Shown here one piece after another: positions 7,041-13,552 of a stretch of DNA of 17,609 bases; the stretch's first letter is position 1, and every line of letters begins with the position of its first letter. The notes beneath the pieces are model-generated. The model was not told the DNA's origin, ran no database searches, and worked only from the letters and a program-made list of their open reading frames with translations. Made by a program: the position numbers and the translations under genes. Source of the DNA: an uncultured Oscillochloris sp. (GTDB lineage Bacteria; Chloroflexota; Chloroflexia; Chloroflexales; Chloroflexaceae); the NCBI GenBank assembly GCA_903877945.1, contig CAIRFY010000489.1, forward strand, positions 1 through 17,609, in the 5' to 3' direction.

Positions 7041-7166
7041 TATAACGCAATACCGCAGAAGTAACGCTGTGCGGCGTTCTGTCATTCTGAGCGAAGCGAA
7101 GAATCCCGACCGAGATTCTTCGCTTCGCTCAGAATGACAGCGTTACTTATGCTCTATTGCGTTATA
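7041..7166. repeat. Long nested palindrome (family C)
   Basis: The inner arms 7079-7105 and 7114-7140 are perfect 27-bp reverse complements with an 8-nt loop. They contain the widely dispersed repeat word TCATTCTGAGCGAAGCGAAG. Outside them the symmetry continues: AAGTAACGCTGT and TATAACGCAATA on the left are mirrored on the right, apart from a 10-base insert (GCGGCGTTCT, 7071-7080) and a six-base mismatch block. The right end (TATTGCGTTATA) supplies the TAA stop of the glycosyltransferase at 7162-7164. No coding content. Confidence 0.85.
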
Positions 7167-8589
7167 TCATCTCCGCGATCCGCTCGGCGACCGTCCGCAG
7201 CAACCCAGCGTCGCCCTCGTCCATGCCGATCTCAGCGACCGCCCGGCCTGCAGCCGTGATCAGTGGTGAGGCCGTACGGGGAGTAGGGAGTGGGGAGTGG
7301 GGAGTGGGGATCACAGGCCGATTCCGGATCTCCGTTTCCCGTTCCCCATCGCTCAATTCCCATAGCGGCAGCTCACGGATTCTGCGCAGGGCTGGCCAGC
7401 CGTAGAGTCGGGCCAGGAAGCGGGCGTAGCCCAGGGCGGCAGCCTCCAGGGAATGCTCGGCGGCCACAAAGCCCCTCGCCTGCGCTCCCAGGGCATTGGC
7501 CAGGTCGGGCCGATCCAGCAGCAGCCGACAGTAGCCCAGGATCAATTCACCCTCGGACTCGTCCGTGTCTACCTGAGCGGCCACCCCGGCGGGCAGTTCG
7601 GCGAAAGAGCCAATGGCGCTGACCAGAGTCGGCCGGCCCGCGCCCAGCAGGCGCAGCAGGCTCGCGCTGGTCTCGCCGCCGGTGGGGTGGCGCAGGTTTA
7701 GGCAGATGTCGGCGGCGGCCACGTAGTCCGCGAACTGCTCACGCGGCACGTAGCCCGTGATAGTGACGGATTCGGCCAGGCCCATGCGCTCGATCATGCC
7801 GGGCAGATCGTAGTTGGGCGAGACGCTCCCGACCAGGATGTAACGCGCATCGCGGCCATCGTCGCGCAGGACGCGCAGGGCGCGCAGGGCGGACTCAACC
7901 CGCTTCCAGGCGTTGATATGGCCGAAGCTGGCCAGAATCGCGGCGTCGGCGGGCAGGCCCAGACGAGCGCGGGCAACCTCGCGGGTACACAAGGCGGGCA
8001 GGGGGACACCCATCGGCACCACAGCGAGCGGCAACGCGGGGCGGAGGACGGCGGCTCGCGTGGCCACATACTGACTATGCGCGATCAGCCCACGGGCGGC
8101 GGCCAGAACCGGCTCGCAGCAGGCGAAATCGAAGGCCGCATCGGTAAAGCGCGAGCGGATCATCATCTGGGCCATGTGCGCGCCTGAGTCGCCATAACGC
8201 TCGACCATAGCGCGCACATAGATCTGCACATCGTGCTGGACATTGGCGGCGTACCAGAGCATAAAGTGATGCAGCACCAGTTCGTGCAGCACCACCACGC
8301 CCGGCATACGCTGCGCGGCCCGCCAGATCCCGGCGTGGGCCGGGCTGTTGCCCATCTGGTAGACCAGCCCGTCGTAGCGGCGGCGGCGCAACTCGCGGGG
8401 CAATCGCCGCAGCGGCAGCACCTCCACGTGCGCCGCTAGATGTGGGTTTGTGGGCCGCAGCCCGTCCTCCACAAACAGCGTGATCTCGGCGTACTGCCCG
8501 AGGTAGGGCAGCAACTCCTCGCTATAATCTGAGATCCCCGATGGTGCGGGGTTGACGGGCGAGCAGTAAGCGATACGTGGGATGTGCAT
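7162..8589 (-). CDS. GT4-type glycosyltransferase
   Basis: This is a probable cytoplasmic glycosyltransferase of GT-B fold using a nucleotide sugar. The N-terminal domain starts RIAYCSPVNPAPSGISDYS, the usual donor-loop region of group-1 transferases. The C-terminal Rossmann half carries LASFGHINAWKR, YILVGS, ITGYVP and YVAAADICLNLRHPTGGETS, followed by LLGAGRPTLVS. The ETS motif replaces the first Glu region of the family's E-x7-E. I chose ATG at 8589 (475 residues) over the in-frame ATG at 8610. A TACAAT box lies eight bases before it, so an mRNA starting at 8610 is unlikely. After residue 435 the family homology stops, and a low-complexity tail encoded partly by GGGGAGT repeats follows (TPHSPLPTPR). 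The stop codon lies in the palindrome at 7041-7166. Acceptor and pathway are unknown. Confidence 0.87.
   Translation of the reverse strand: MHIPRIAYCSPVNPAPSGISDYSEELLPYLGQYAEITLFVEDGLRPTNPHLAAHVEVLPLRRLPRELRRRRYDGLVYQMGNSPAHAGIWRAAQRMPGVVVLHELVLHHFMLWYAANVQHDVQIYVRAMVERYGDSGAHMAQMMIRSRFTDAAFDFACCEPVLAAARGLIAHSQYVATRAAVLRPALPLAVVPMGVPLPALCTREVARARLGLPADAAILASFGHINAWKRVESALRALRVLRDDGRDARYILVGSVSPNYDLPGMIERMGLAESVTITGYVPREQFADYVAAADICLNLRHPTGGETSASLLRLLGAGRPTLVSAIGSFAELPAGVAAQVDTDESEGELILGYCRLLLDRPDLANALGAQARGFVAAEHSLEAAALGYARFLARLYGWPALRRIRELPLWELSDGERETEIRNRPVIPTPHSPLPTPRTASPLITAAGRAVAEIGMDEGDAGLLRTVAERIAEMI
7278..7310. repeat. Heptamer tandem repeat GGGGAGT x4.7 inside a gene
   Basis: Units at 7278-7284, 7285-7291 (AGGGAGT variant), 7292-7298 and 7299-7305, plus a partial one, lie within the 3' end of the glycosyltransferase gene. 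They encode a Pro/Ser/Thr-rich piece of its tail. On the coding strand the unit is a permutation of CCCCACT, close to the cyanobacterial STRR1 consensus CCCCRRT. Confidence 0.8.
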
Positions 8590-8597
8590 GGCGAGCC

Positions 8598-8626
8598 ATT
8601 GTACATGCAAAAGGTAAAGGGCAAAA
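8598..8626 (-). promoter_or_regulatory. Promoter of the glycosyltransferase gene, likely leaderless
   Basis: On the minus strand TTTTGC (8621-8626) and TACAAT (8598-8603) are 17 bases apart. The -10 box ends eight bases before the ATG at 8589, so transcription would begin at or next to the start codon. No Shine-Dalgarno sequence is present, which fits. Confidence 0.5.
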
Positions 8627-8630
8627 GGTT

Positions 8631-8839
8631 GACTTTACCCCAGCCCTGAAGCATGAACTCAGGGCATGCGCAAAGTCACCCTCCGGCCCTCACCCCCAGC
8701 CCCTCTCCCTCACGGGGAGAGGGGCGATTCCGCAGCAGGATGCCTTCGACTCCCCCTCTCCCGCTCAGGGAGAGGGGGCTGGGGGGTGAGGGCTGCTCGG
8801 CGATCACACGACTTTACCCCAGCCCTGAAGCATGAACTC
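8631..8839. mobile_element. Family A copy 3 (168 bp) with 30-bp flanking direct repeats
   Basis: The element proper spans 8660-8827. It begins CAGGGCATGCGCAAAGTC and ends GACTTTACCCCAGCCCTG, a variant of the family-A ends. It holds two CCCCTCTCCC hairpin halves separated by a spacer. AAGCATGAACT directly precedes (8649-8659) and follows (8828-8838) it, as a target duplication would. However, the match extends to 30 bp (8631-8660 and 8810-8839), because the left flank itself carries a copy of the element's right end. Tandem insertion or unequal recombination between elements is therefore as likely as a simple insertion. Confidence 0.7.
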
Positions 8840-8846
8840 TGCGCGG

Positions 8847-8875
8847 TTGCCCACCATGCAGTATAGCGGTACAAT
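8847..8875 (+). promoter_or_regulatory. Promoter of the 208-residue unknown gene
   Basis: TTGCCC (8847-8852) and TACAAT (8870-8875) are spaced by 17 bases. Transcription would start near 8882, giving a leader of about 20 bases that holds the AGGAG site. The promoter begins eight bases after the flanking direct repeat of the palindromic element. Confidence 0.6.
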
Positions 8876-8902
8876 ACGGGATAAACCTATCTAGGAGCGA
8901 GC

Positions 8903-9529
8903 ATGTTGACCTATGACGATCTGGTGGGCGGCCTTGAGGATGCTTGGCTGGCGGTTGGGCTGCACGAACACGCTTTTATTGAGAGCGTGATCCCAACCTC
9001 GCACGACCGCACCTGTAAGGTCGAGCTCTTCCCTGAACACGATGAACCCCTTACCAGCGAGAATATTCCACCATGGCTGGAGATCGGCTTCACATGGTCG
9101 GCTGTCCATCAGATGATCTCGGAGGGTCGCGAGATTCCCACTGAGCCGCTTGACCTGACGTGGTCCTATACGGTCACTCTACTTGGCTCACAAGAACGTA
9201 ACGATATTGAGATGGTGCGGATGTTCCAGCGGGCTGTCCAGACCGCTTTTGTGCGCTACTACCCGGCTGAGGCCGCTGAGATGGAGCCGGTGGCGGTGGA
9301 GGTACGCCGTATCTACCAGAGCGAGGGTCAGAAGCTTCAGATCGACTCGATCCAGCTTGTTAGCACAACGGTCTCGGACATTTTTGAGCAGTGGTCTGAC
9401 CGTGATCTCACGGGGTTGCGCGCGCTGCTGCGCACGGAGCTACAGCTTGCGGGTGCGATCATTGCTAACCTGAGCGATGTGTTCATGCCGCGTGGGCGCG
9501 GCGGCTATCGTACGGTGGATGCGGCGTAG
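8903..9529 (+). CDS. Unrecognised protein, 208 residues
   Basis: I do not recognise the family. The gene is well supported: AGGAG six bases before ATG, a promoter with 17-base spacing, GC-rich wobble positions and a hairpin terminator after it. The product looks soluble and acidic, with no signal peptide, membrane segment or obvious catalytic motif. It reads as mixed alpha/beta. An N-terminal part contains HDRTCKVELFPEHDEPL and aromatic stretches (PPWLEIGFTWSAVHQM). A middle helix-rich part contains MVRMFQRAVQTAFVRYYP. The C-terminal half contains LTGLRALLRTELQLAGAIIANL. It stands alone between a divergent glycosyltransferase gene and a convergent membrane operon, so context gives no role. 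Confidence 0.8.
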   Translation: MLTYDDLVGGLEDAWLAVGLHEHAFIESVIPTSHDRTCKVELFPEHDEPLTSENIPPWLEIGFTWSAVHQMISEGREIPTEPLDLTWSYTVTLLGSQERNDIEMVRMFQRAVQTAFVRYYPAEAAEMEPVAVEVRRIYQSEGQKLQIDSIQLVSTTVSDIFEQWSDRDLTGLRALLRTELQLAGAIIANLSDVFMPRGRGGYRTVDAA

Positions 9530-9536
9530 TGTTGTC

Positions 9537-9575
9537 CACCATGCGAGTGAAGGCGTCGCCTTCACTCGCACGGTG
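9537..9575. terminator. Bidirectional hairpin terminator overlapping a stop codon
   Basis: The arms TGCGAGTGAAGGCG (9542-9555) and CGCCTTCACTCGCA (9557-9570) are perfect reverse complements around one base. CACC/GGTG extends the stem after one mismatch. It lies between the + gene ending at 9529 and the - gene ending at 9562. The minus gene's last two codons and TGA stop are inside the right arm. There is no strong U-run. Confidence 0.65.
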
Positions 9576-10251
9576 CTGTTATGCGTCGGGCCGCTCCGAG
9601 CATAAGTGCCGCAATGATTAGCGCCAGAGGCGGCAATGCCCAGCCCGCCCATCCAGATGGCAGGCGATCCGCCGCCCCCACTGTGAGGGCCGCCAGCATG
9701 GGCATTGCCCCAATCCAGAGGCAGCCGAGATCTCCGAGATGCGCTGCCCTCCCCTTGCGGTAGAGCCGGGCCTGTCCGAGCAGCCAGAGCCCGCTTCCCC
9801 CCAGCATCAACCCCCAGCCTAGCGCCGTGTCGGGCGCACGCAGCAGCCGACGTAGCTCAATGCCCCCCGCACCCGCGCTCATGGCCGTGGCCCCCAGCAG
9901 GAGCAGGCTATAACCTTGCAGCAGGGTGCGCAGTCCTGTGCCGACCAGTGCGCCGCGAACGGCCTGGCTGTAGAGCTGCGGCCAGCCAAGCAGCGCGAGG
10001 GCCGTCAGTAGATCAATGCCGTAGGGGAAGGTGCGGGCCGGTGGGATGGGCAACAGCGTCAGGGCCAGCAGTGGCGGAAGGGCAGCGATGAGTTCCTGAT
10101 GCGGAGGCAATCGCTCCGCATCAGGGTGGGGGGTGCGAATGAACGCCATCCAGCGTGCGAGCAGCCAGGCCAGACCAAGGGCCGAGAGCCCGCCGGGGTA
10201 GATCAGCAGCCGGGGCCACGCCTGGCCAAGGGCGTCGAGCAGTGCGCCCAT
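9562..10251 (-). CDS. Multi-pass membrane protein, possibly degenerate complex-I/HyfC-like subunit
   Basis: The product has 229 residues, nearly all hydrophobic, with about six membrane segments. Hints of the NuoH/HyfC (respiratory complex-I subunit 1) family are the polar first loop with RTPHPDAERLPPHQE, the following LPPLLALTLLPIPP, and YGIDLLTALALLGWPQLYS. However, the strongly conserved R-x-G-P-N loop of NuoH is not present. The ATG at 10251 lies three bases after the stop of the partner gene, so the pair is one transcription unit. The stop codon lies in the terminator hairpin. If it is not a complex-I relative, it is simply an unassigned integral membrane protein; the family call is weak. 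Confidence 0.7.
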   Translation of the reverse strand: MGALLDALGQAWPRLLIYPGGLSALGLAWLLARWMAFIRTPHPDAERLPPHQELIAALPPLLALTLLPIPPARTFPYGIDLLTALALLGWPQLYSQAVRGALVGTGLRTLLQGYSLLLLGATAMSAGAGGIELRRLLRAPDTALGWGLMLGGSGLWLLGQARLYRKGRAAHLGDLGCLWIGAMPMLAALTVGAADRLPSGWAGWALPPLALIIAALMLGAARRITAPCE

Positions 10252-10254
10252 CGC

Positions 10255-11571
10255 TCACCCCTCATCCCGGCGTTTGCGCCGGGCCAGTAGGCGCGCACCG
10301 ACCCAGGCTAGGGCGGCCAGCACGATCATGATGCCAGCCATAGCGAACGTGGGCAACGAGGCCACCGGCTGGCGTGCGGCGTCGAGGGCGATCAGGCCAG
10401 CCCATGGCCATAGGGCGATCTCGCCCATAGGGGAGAGACCACCGGCAAGCTGGGATGCCATCGGAGCCACGAGCAGCGTCAGCGCCAGGGGCGCGCCGCC
10501 GCCGAGGGCGAGGCTCAGGCCAGCGGCCACGAGGAGTCGCCAATCCTGGGGCCACCAGGGCTGTTTATTACGTCCTGTCGCCAGGCGGGCGACGGGCACG
10601 GCGGTCAGCAGGGCCGCTGCCCAGAGGATCATTGCCAGCACGGGCACGTGCCCGGCTGTGGCGGCGGCCACGCCCACCCAGGCCGCCACAAAGGGCGCGC
10701 TCAGGGGCGTGGCCGCGCTTATCGCCCACAGGGGCCAGGGGCGAGCATGGTGTACCGCCACGCCCATGCCAAGGGAGATCAGGGGCATCGTGAGCAGGGC
10801 AAACGCCGCCAGGGCCAATCCGGCCCCCGAGCCGAGTCCGATGCCAGCCAGAGCCATGCCGATGAGGTAGCGCTGGAGCCACGCTGCGGCATCCCCTGAC
10901 GCACACGTTGCCGCCCACCAGGCCGACCAGAGGGCGACCGCGCCGCCGATCAGCAAGGTCGCCGCCAGCCAGCCCAGGTTCCACGGCCCCAGGCTGTCTA
11001 GGCGCAGCAGCGGGTAGAGCAGCGCTGGGCCGAAGATAGGGTCAATCTGGCGGGCTGGCCCCGCAGATTGGCCGTCGGTTAGGGCGAGAAAGCCACCGGC
11101 CAGCAGGACGGCCAGGAGCAACAGCACGAAGGCACCACTATTCAGCCCCGCGCCCGCACCTGGCTCGGCGTAGCGCCACTCGTCGGCACGCAGGCCCATG
11201 CTGGCCAGGCCCAGGGAGAGGCAGATGATCGGCAGGATCATCGGCAGCGCCTCAGATGGGTGCCGTCCGATGATGCGCAGGAACCCGGCCAGCGCGAAGA
11301 GTGCCGCCGTCACCGCCATGTGTCCGCTCAGATAGGCTGCCACCAGCAGGCCAACCACGCCCAGCAGCCGCAACGGTGATTTCTCACGGCCCTGGCCGAT
11401 CTCAGCCAGGGCCAGGGCCGTCGTGACCAGGGCGAAGAAGGCGCTCAGGGCGTCGGCGCGGAGCAGGCCGTGGGCGAGCGCCGGGGTCAGAGGTGCATCA
11501 CGCAGCAGCCAGGCCGCAAACAACGCGGCAGCGAGGCCAAGGGCCAGGATGAAGGCTACGAGGCGCTGCAT
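10255..11571 (-). CDS. NuoN/NuoL/HyfB-like membrane protein, divergent
   Basis: The product has 438 residues and about twelve membrane helices. The segment LLRADALSAFFALVTTALAL resembles the N-terminal signature of proton-conducting subunits of complex I, Mrp and group-4 hydrogenases (DxLSxxF). Helix pattern and length agree with NuoN-type proteins. The key residues of the proton path are not where expected: no Glu in the fifth-helix position (ALFALAGFLRIIG) and no KxxxPFHxWLP-type segment. Either the protein is a non-pumping paralogue or the assignment is wrong. No peripheral NADH or hydrogenase subunits are near. The ATG at 11571 is the first in frame; a clear Shine-Dalgarno sequence is lacking. 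Confidence 0.72.
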   Translation of the reverse strand: MQRLVAFILALGLAAALFAAWLLRDAPLTPALAHGLLRADALSAFFALVTTALALAEIGQGREKSPLRLLGVVGLLVAAYLSGHMAVTAALFALAGFLRIIGRHPSEALPMILPIICLSLGLASMGLRADEWRYAEPGAGAGLNSGAFVLLLLAVLLAGGFLALTDGQSAGPARQIDPIFGPALLYPLLRLDSLGPWNLGWLAATLLIGGAVALWSAWWAATCASGDAAAWLQRYLIGMALAGIGLGSGAGLALAAFALLTMPLISLGMGVAVHHARPWPLWAISAATPLSAPFVAAWVGVAAATAGHVPVLAMILWAAALLTAVPVARLATGRNKQPWWPQDWRLLVAAGLSLALGGGAPLALTLLVAPMASQLAGGLSPMGEIALWPWAGLIALDAARQPVASLPTFAMAGIMIVLAALAWVGARLLARRKRRDEG

Positions 11572-11621
11572 ATGCTCACATCAGACAACCATGCGGCTCC
11601 GTCGCACAACACCCAATAAAC

Positions 11622-11671
11622 ATAGCCGCTGATGCCCGGCTATCGGCTATCGGCTATCGGCTATCGGCTAT
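11622..11671. repeat. Heptamer repeat GGCTATC x4.9 plus inverted copy
   Basis: Perfect GGCTATC units run from 11638 to 11671 and end seven bases before the parA stop codon. ATAGCCG at 11622-11628 is the inverse of the unit and can pair with the first copy (11637-11643) across an 8-nt loop. On the parA strand this makes a hairpin followed by GTTTATTGG, a possible weak terminator. The gap 11572-11678 holds nothing else I can support. Confidence 0.75.
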
Positions 11672-11678
11672 TTTCACG

Positions 11679-12674
11679 TCAGCGCCGCCCCCCGGCGGCG
11701 AGATCCTGATGGCGGTACTTGCAGTGGTCACAGTAGGCAACGCGGTAGCCAGCCACCATGGCCCGCTGGAGCGGTCGACCGCAGTTCGGGCAGTTTAAGC
11801 TGAGCATACTACCCGCGCCCGTCACCACCGGCGGTTCGGCGGATGCCGCGAATGGAGGAGGCTGCGACAGAATGGGGGCGCTGATGTCCTGATGCGGCGC
11901 GGGCTTGGGCGCAGGCTTGGGCGGCGCTGGCCCGAGGCTCATACGCTCGCTCAGCCGCTCCACGAGCAGCGCGTAGTCCATCGCCCCGCGTGATCGCGGG
12001 TCGTACTCGTAGATCGTCTTGCCCTGGGCAGAACACTCCGAGAGGCGCACATTCACCCGGATCGGCGACAGCACGAGGTCGCCGTAGCGGGTACGCAGCG
12101 ACTCGAGCAGATCCACCGACTGGCGCAAACGCGAGTCGTACATGGTGGGCAGGATCGCCCGCAGTGCGCCCTGACTGCCCTTCACCCGGCGGATCTGCTG
12201 AACCAGCATCTCCAGCCCCTTCAGTGAGAAAGGCTCGACGGTGGTGGGTACCAGCACATCGGTGGCCGCGTTGAGGGCGTTGAGGTTCAGCACCGTGAGC
12301 GAGCCGCCGCAGTCGATGATAATCACATCGTAGCGTGATCGCACCGGCATCAGAGCTTTCTCAAGGACACGCGCCCAATCGGGGCGACGGGCGATCTCGG
12401 GTTGGGCGGTGAGCAGGCTTTCATTCGCGGCTACGATGTCAAGATTGGGGCGGGCGCTGCTGATGCAGTCAGCGATAGCGGCACCATCGACCAGCACCTC
12501 GTAGAGCGTGCGGCGCGGCTTCACTCCCAGGGCCATCGCGAGATTGCCCTGGGCGTCAACGTCGATGAGCAGTACGCGGGAACCCCGCAGGGCCAGTCCG
12601 GCGCTCAAGTTCACCACGGTTGTTGTCTTGCCGATGCCGCCCTTCAGATTTGTGACTGCGACGATCCGCCCCAT
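11679..12674 (-). CDS. ParA/MinD-like ATPase with C-terminal zinc ribbon
   Basis: This 331-residue protein has an N-terminal ParA domain (about 1-230) with a deviant Walker A, KGGIGKTT (K11 and K16). It also has the IDVDAQGN switch (D38/D40) and a Walker-B region, IIIDCGGSL (D121). In ParA proteins this last motif is usually D-x-P-P-S-L; here both Pro are Gly. A Pro/Ala-rich linker (about 235-285) leads to a zinc ribbon with C295-x2-C298 and C315-x2-C318, not a normal part of ParA. No parB is adjacent. A very good promoter lies just upstream, so it can be made independently of the zinc-ribbon membrane gene before it. Likely roles are positioning or segregation of a cargo bound through the ribbon. 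The ATPase call is firm, the cargo is unknown. Confidence 0.9.
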   Translation of the reverse strand: MGRIVAVTNLKGGIGKTTTVVNLSAGLALRGSRVLLIDVDAQGNLAMALGVKPRRTLYEVLVDGAAIADCISSARPNLDIVAANESLLTAQPEIARRPDWARVLEKALMPVRSRYDVIIIDCGGSLTVLNLNALNAATDVLVPTTVEPFSLKGLEMLVQQIRRVKGSQGALRAILPTMYDSRLRQSVDLLESLRTRYGDLVLSPIRVNVRLSECSAQGKTIYEYDPRSRGAMDYALLVERLSERMSLGPAPPKPAPKPAPHQDISAPILSQPPPFAASAEPPVVTGAGSMLSLNCPNCGRPLQRAMVAGYRVAYCDHCKYRHQDLAAGGRR

Positions 12675-12711
12675 AAGGCACGCTTTCCACTGCGCACAGC
12701 GCCGACAGAGC

Positions 12712-12740
12712 AGTGTAGTCTAACGATCCACGTGTGTCAA
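12712..12740 (-). promoter_or_regulatory. Strong promoter of the ParA-like gene
   Basis: On the minus strand a perfect TTGACA (12735-12740) and TACACT (12712-12717) are exactly 17 bases apart. Transcription would start near 12705, about 30 bases before ATG at 12674. The -35 box lies eight bases from the target duplication of the inserted element, which therefore just missed the promoter. Confidence 0.8.
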
Positions 12741-12748
12741 CTTGCTAC

Positions 12749-12884
12749 GGCCAGCGTTCAGGGCATGAGCAAAGTCAGATCCGGCCCCCTCACCCCCTGC
12801 CCCTCTCCCTCACGGGGAGAGGGGGCTGGGGGGTGAGGGCTGTCCGGCGACCACACGACTTTGCTCATGCCCTGGGCCAGCGTT
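12749..12884. mobile_element. Family A copy 2: 116-bp MITE-like insertion with 10-bp target duplication
   Basis: The element 12759-12874 starts CAGGGCATGAGCAAAGTC and ends with the exact reverse complement (12857-12874), a perfect 18-bp terminal inverted repeat. Exactly flanking it, GGCCAGCGTT occurs at 12749-12758 and 12875-12884. It has no open reading frame; its interior is a nested hairpin. Removing the element and one decamer joins ...CGC TGG CCG TAG on the minus strand. This recreates a stop codon for the upstream gene and shows the pre-insertion state. Confidence 0.9.
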
Positions 12885-13467
12885 GCCCGCTGCGGATCAT
12901 CTCCGAGATAATGGCGTTCATGCCGATCAGGATGAACAAGCACGGCAGAAAGAGGAATGGCTCCAGAAAGATCAGGGCGATGCCAAAAAACCAGAGGATG
13001 TTGCGCACGCCCTGTAAGCTGTGCCCGCTGCTCGACATGCGGAAGAAGTTTACCACTCCGATCAGGATTAGGATGCCTGGCCAGAAAAAGTGGCCAAGCG
13101 AGATCAATCCCAAGCCAATCATCACAATTCCTATGCCCGACACATTCTTGCTGATCTGTAGGCCAGGGATCAATGTCTGCCGAGGTTTGTGAGTCGGCAG
13201 CGACGGCACCCTCTGGCTGACGTTGCCGATGGCATGGCGCGGCGGGGCGGGGCGCGGGGCCGCGTTGCTCATCCGCTGGCCACAGTGTACGCAGAAGATC
13301 GCATGGCCGGGGTTACTCGTCCCACAGGCTGCGCACGCCGTCGAGGATCGCTTGTCCGTGCGCAGGTGAACGGTCGGCCCGGTGGCGGCTGTATCGAGAA
13401 TAACGCCGCAATCAATACAGAAGCGTGCGTCATCAGGGAGATTGCTCGCACAGGATGGGCATTTCAT
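12865..13467 (-). CDS. Double zinc-ribbon membrane protein
   Basis: The product has 200 residues from ATG 13467, chosen because the first zinc ribbon begins there (MKCPSC); an upstream in-frame start at 13548 would add a basic stretch without homology. Two ribbons follow each other: C3-x2-C6/C17-x2-C20 and C45-x2-C48/C59-x2-C62. A Pro/Arg-rich linker (about 65-105) leads to hydrophobic stretches at about 108-143 and 152-186. These are enough for two to four membrane segments. Such proteins are commonly annotated only as zinc-ribbon proteins; no function is known to me. The last two residues (RA) and TGA stop come from the inserted palindromic element; before insertion the protein ended RWP-stop. 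Palindrome AAGCAT-G-ATGCTT (13482-13494) precedes the start. It shares strand with the ParA-zinc-ribbon gene downstream. Confidence 0.85.
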   Translation of the reverse strand: MKCPSCASNLPDDARFCIDCGVILDTAATGPTVHLRTDKRSSTACAACGTSNPGHAIFCVHCGQRMSNAAPRPAPPRHAIGNVSQRVPSLPTHKPRQTLIPGLQISKNVSGIGIVMIGLGLISLGHFFWPGILILIGVVNFFRMSSSGHSLQGVRNILWFFGIALIFLEPFLFLPCLFILIGMNAIISEMIRSGQRWPRA

Positions 13468-13552
13468 AGGGGGTACTCGCCAAGCATGATGCTTCAGATT
13501 TTTGATTGCGCGCATTGGACACGCGCACCTACTCATGATACGACGCACATGC

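Noticed and set aside
6888..7085. 65-residue open frame on the - strand upstream of the Phd-like gene
   Set aside because: It runs through the promoter, the operator-like palindrome and the leader hairpins, has no ribosome binding site, and its composition is that of non-coding DNA.
8577..8866. Several 60-70-residue open frames in the 8600-8870 gap
   Set aside because: All are translations of the family-A element in its three frames.
13496..13552. Terminator after the solute-binding protein gene
   Set aside because: GCGCG/CGCGC pairing exists but no U-run follows on that strand; too weak to call.
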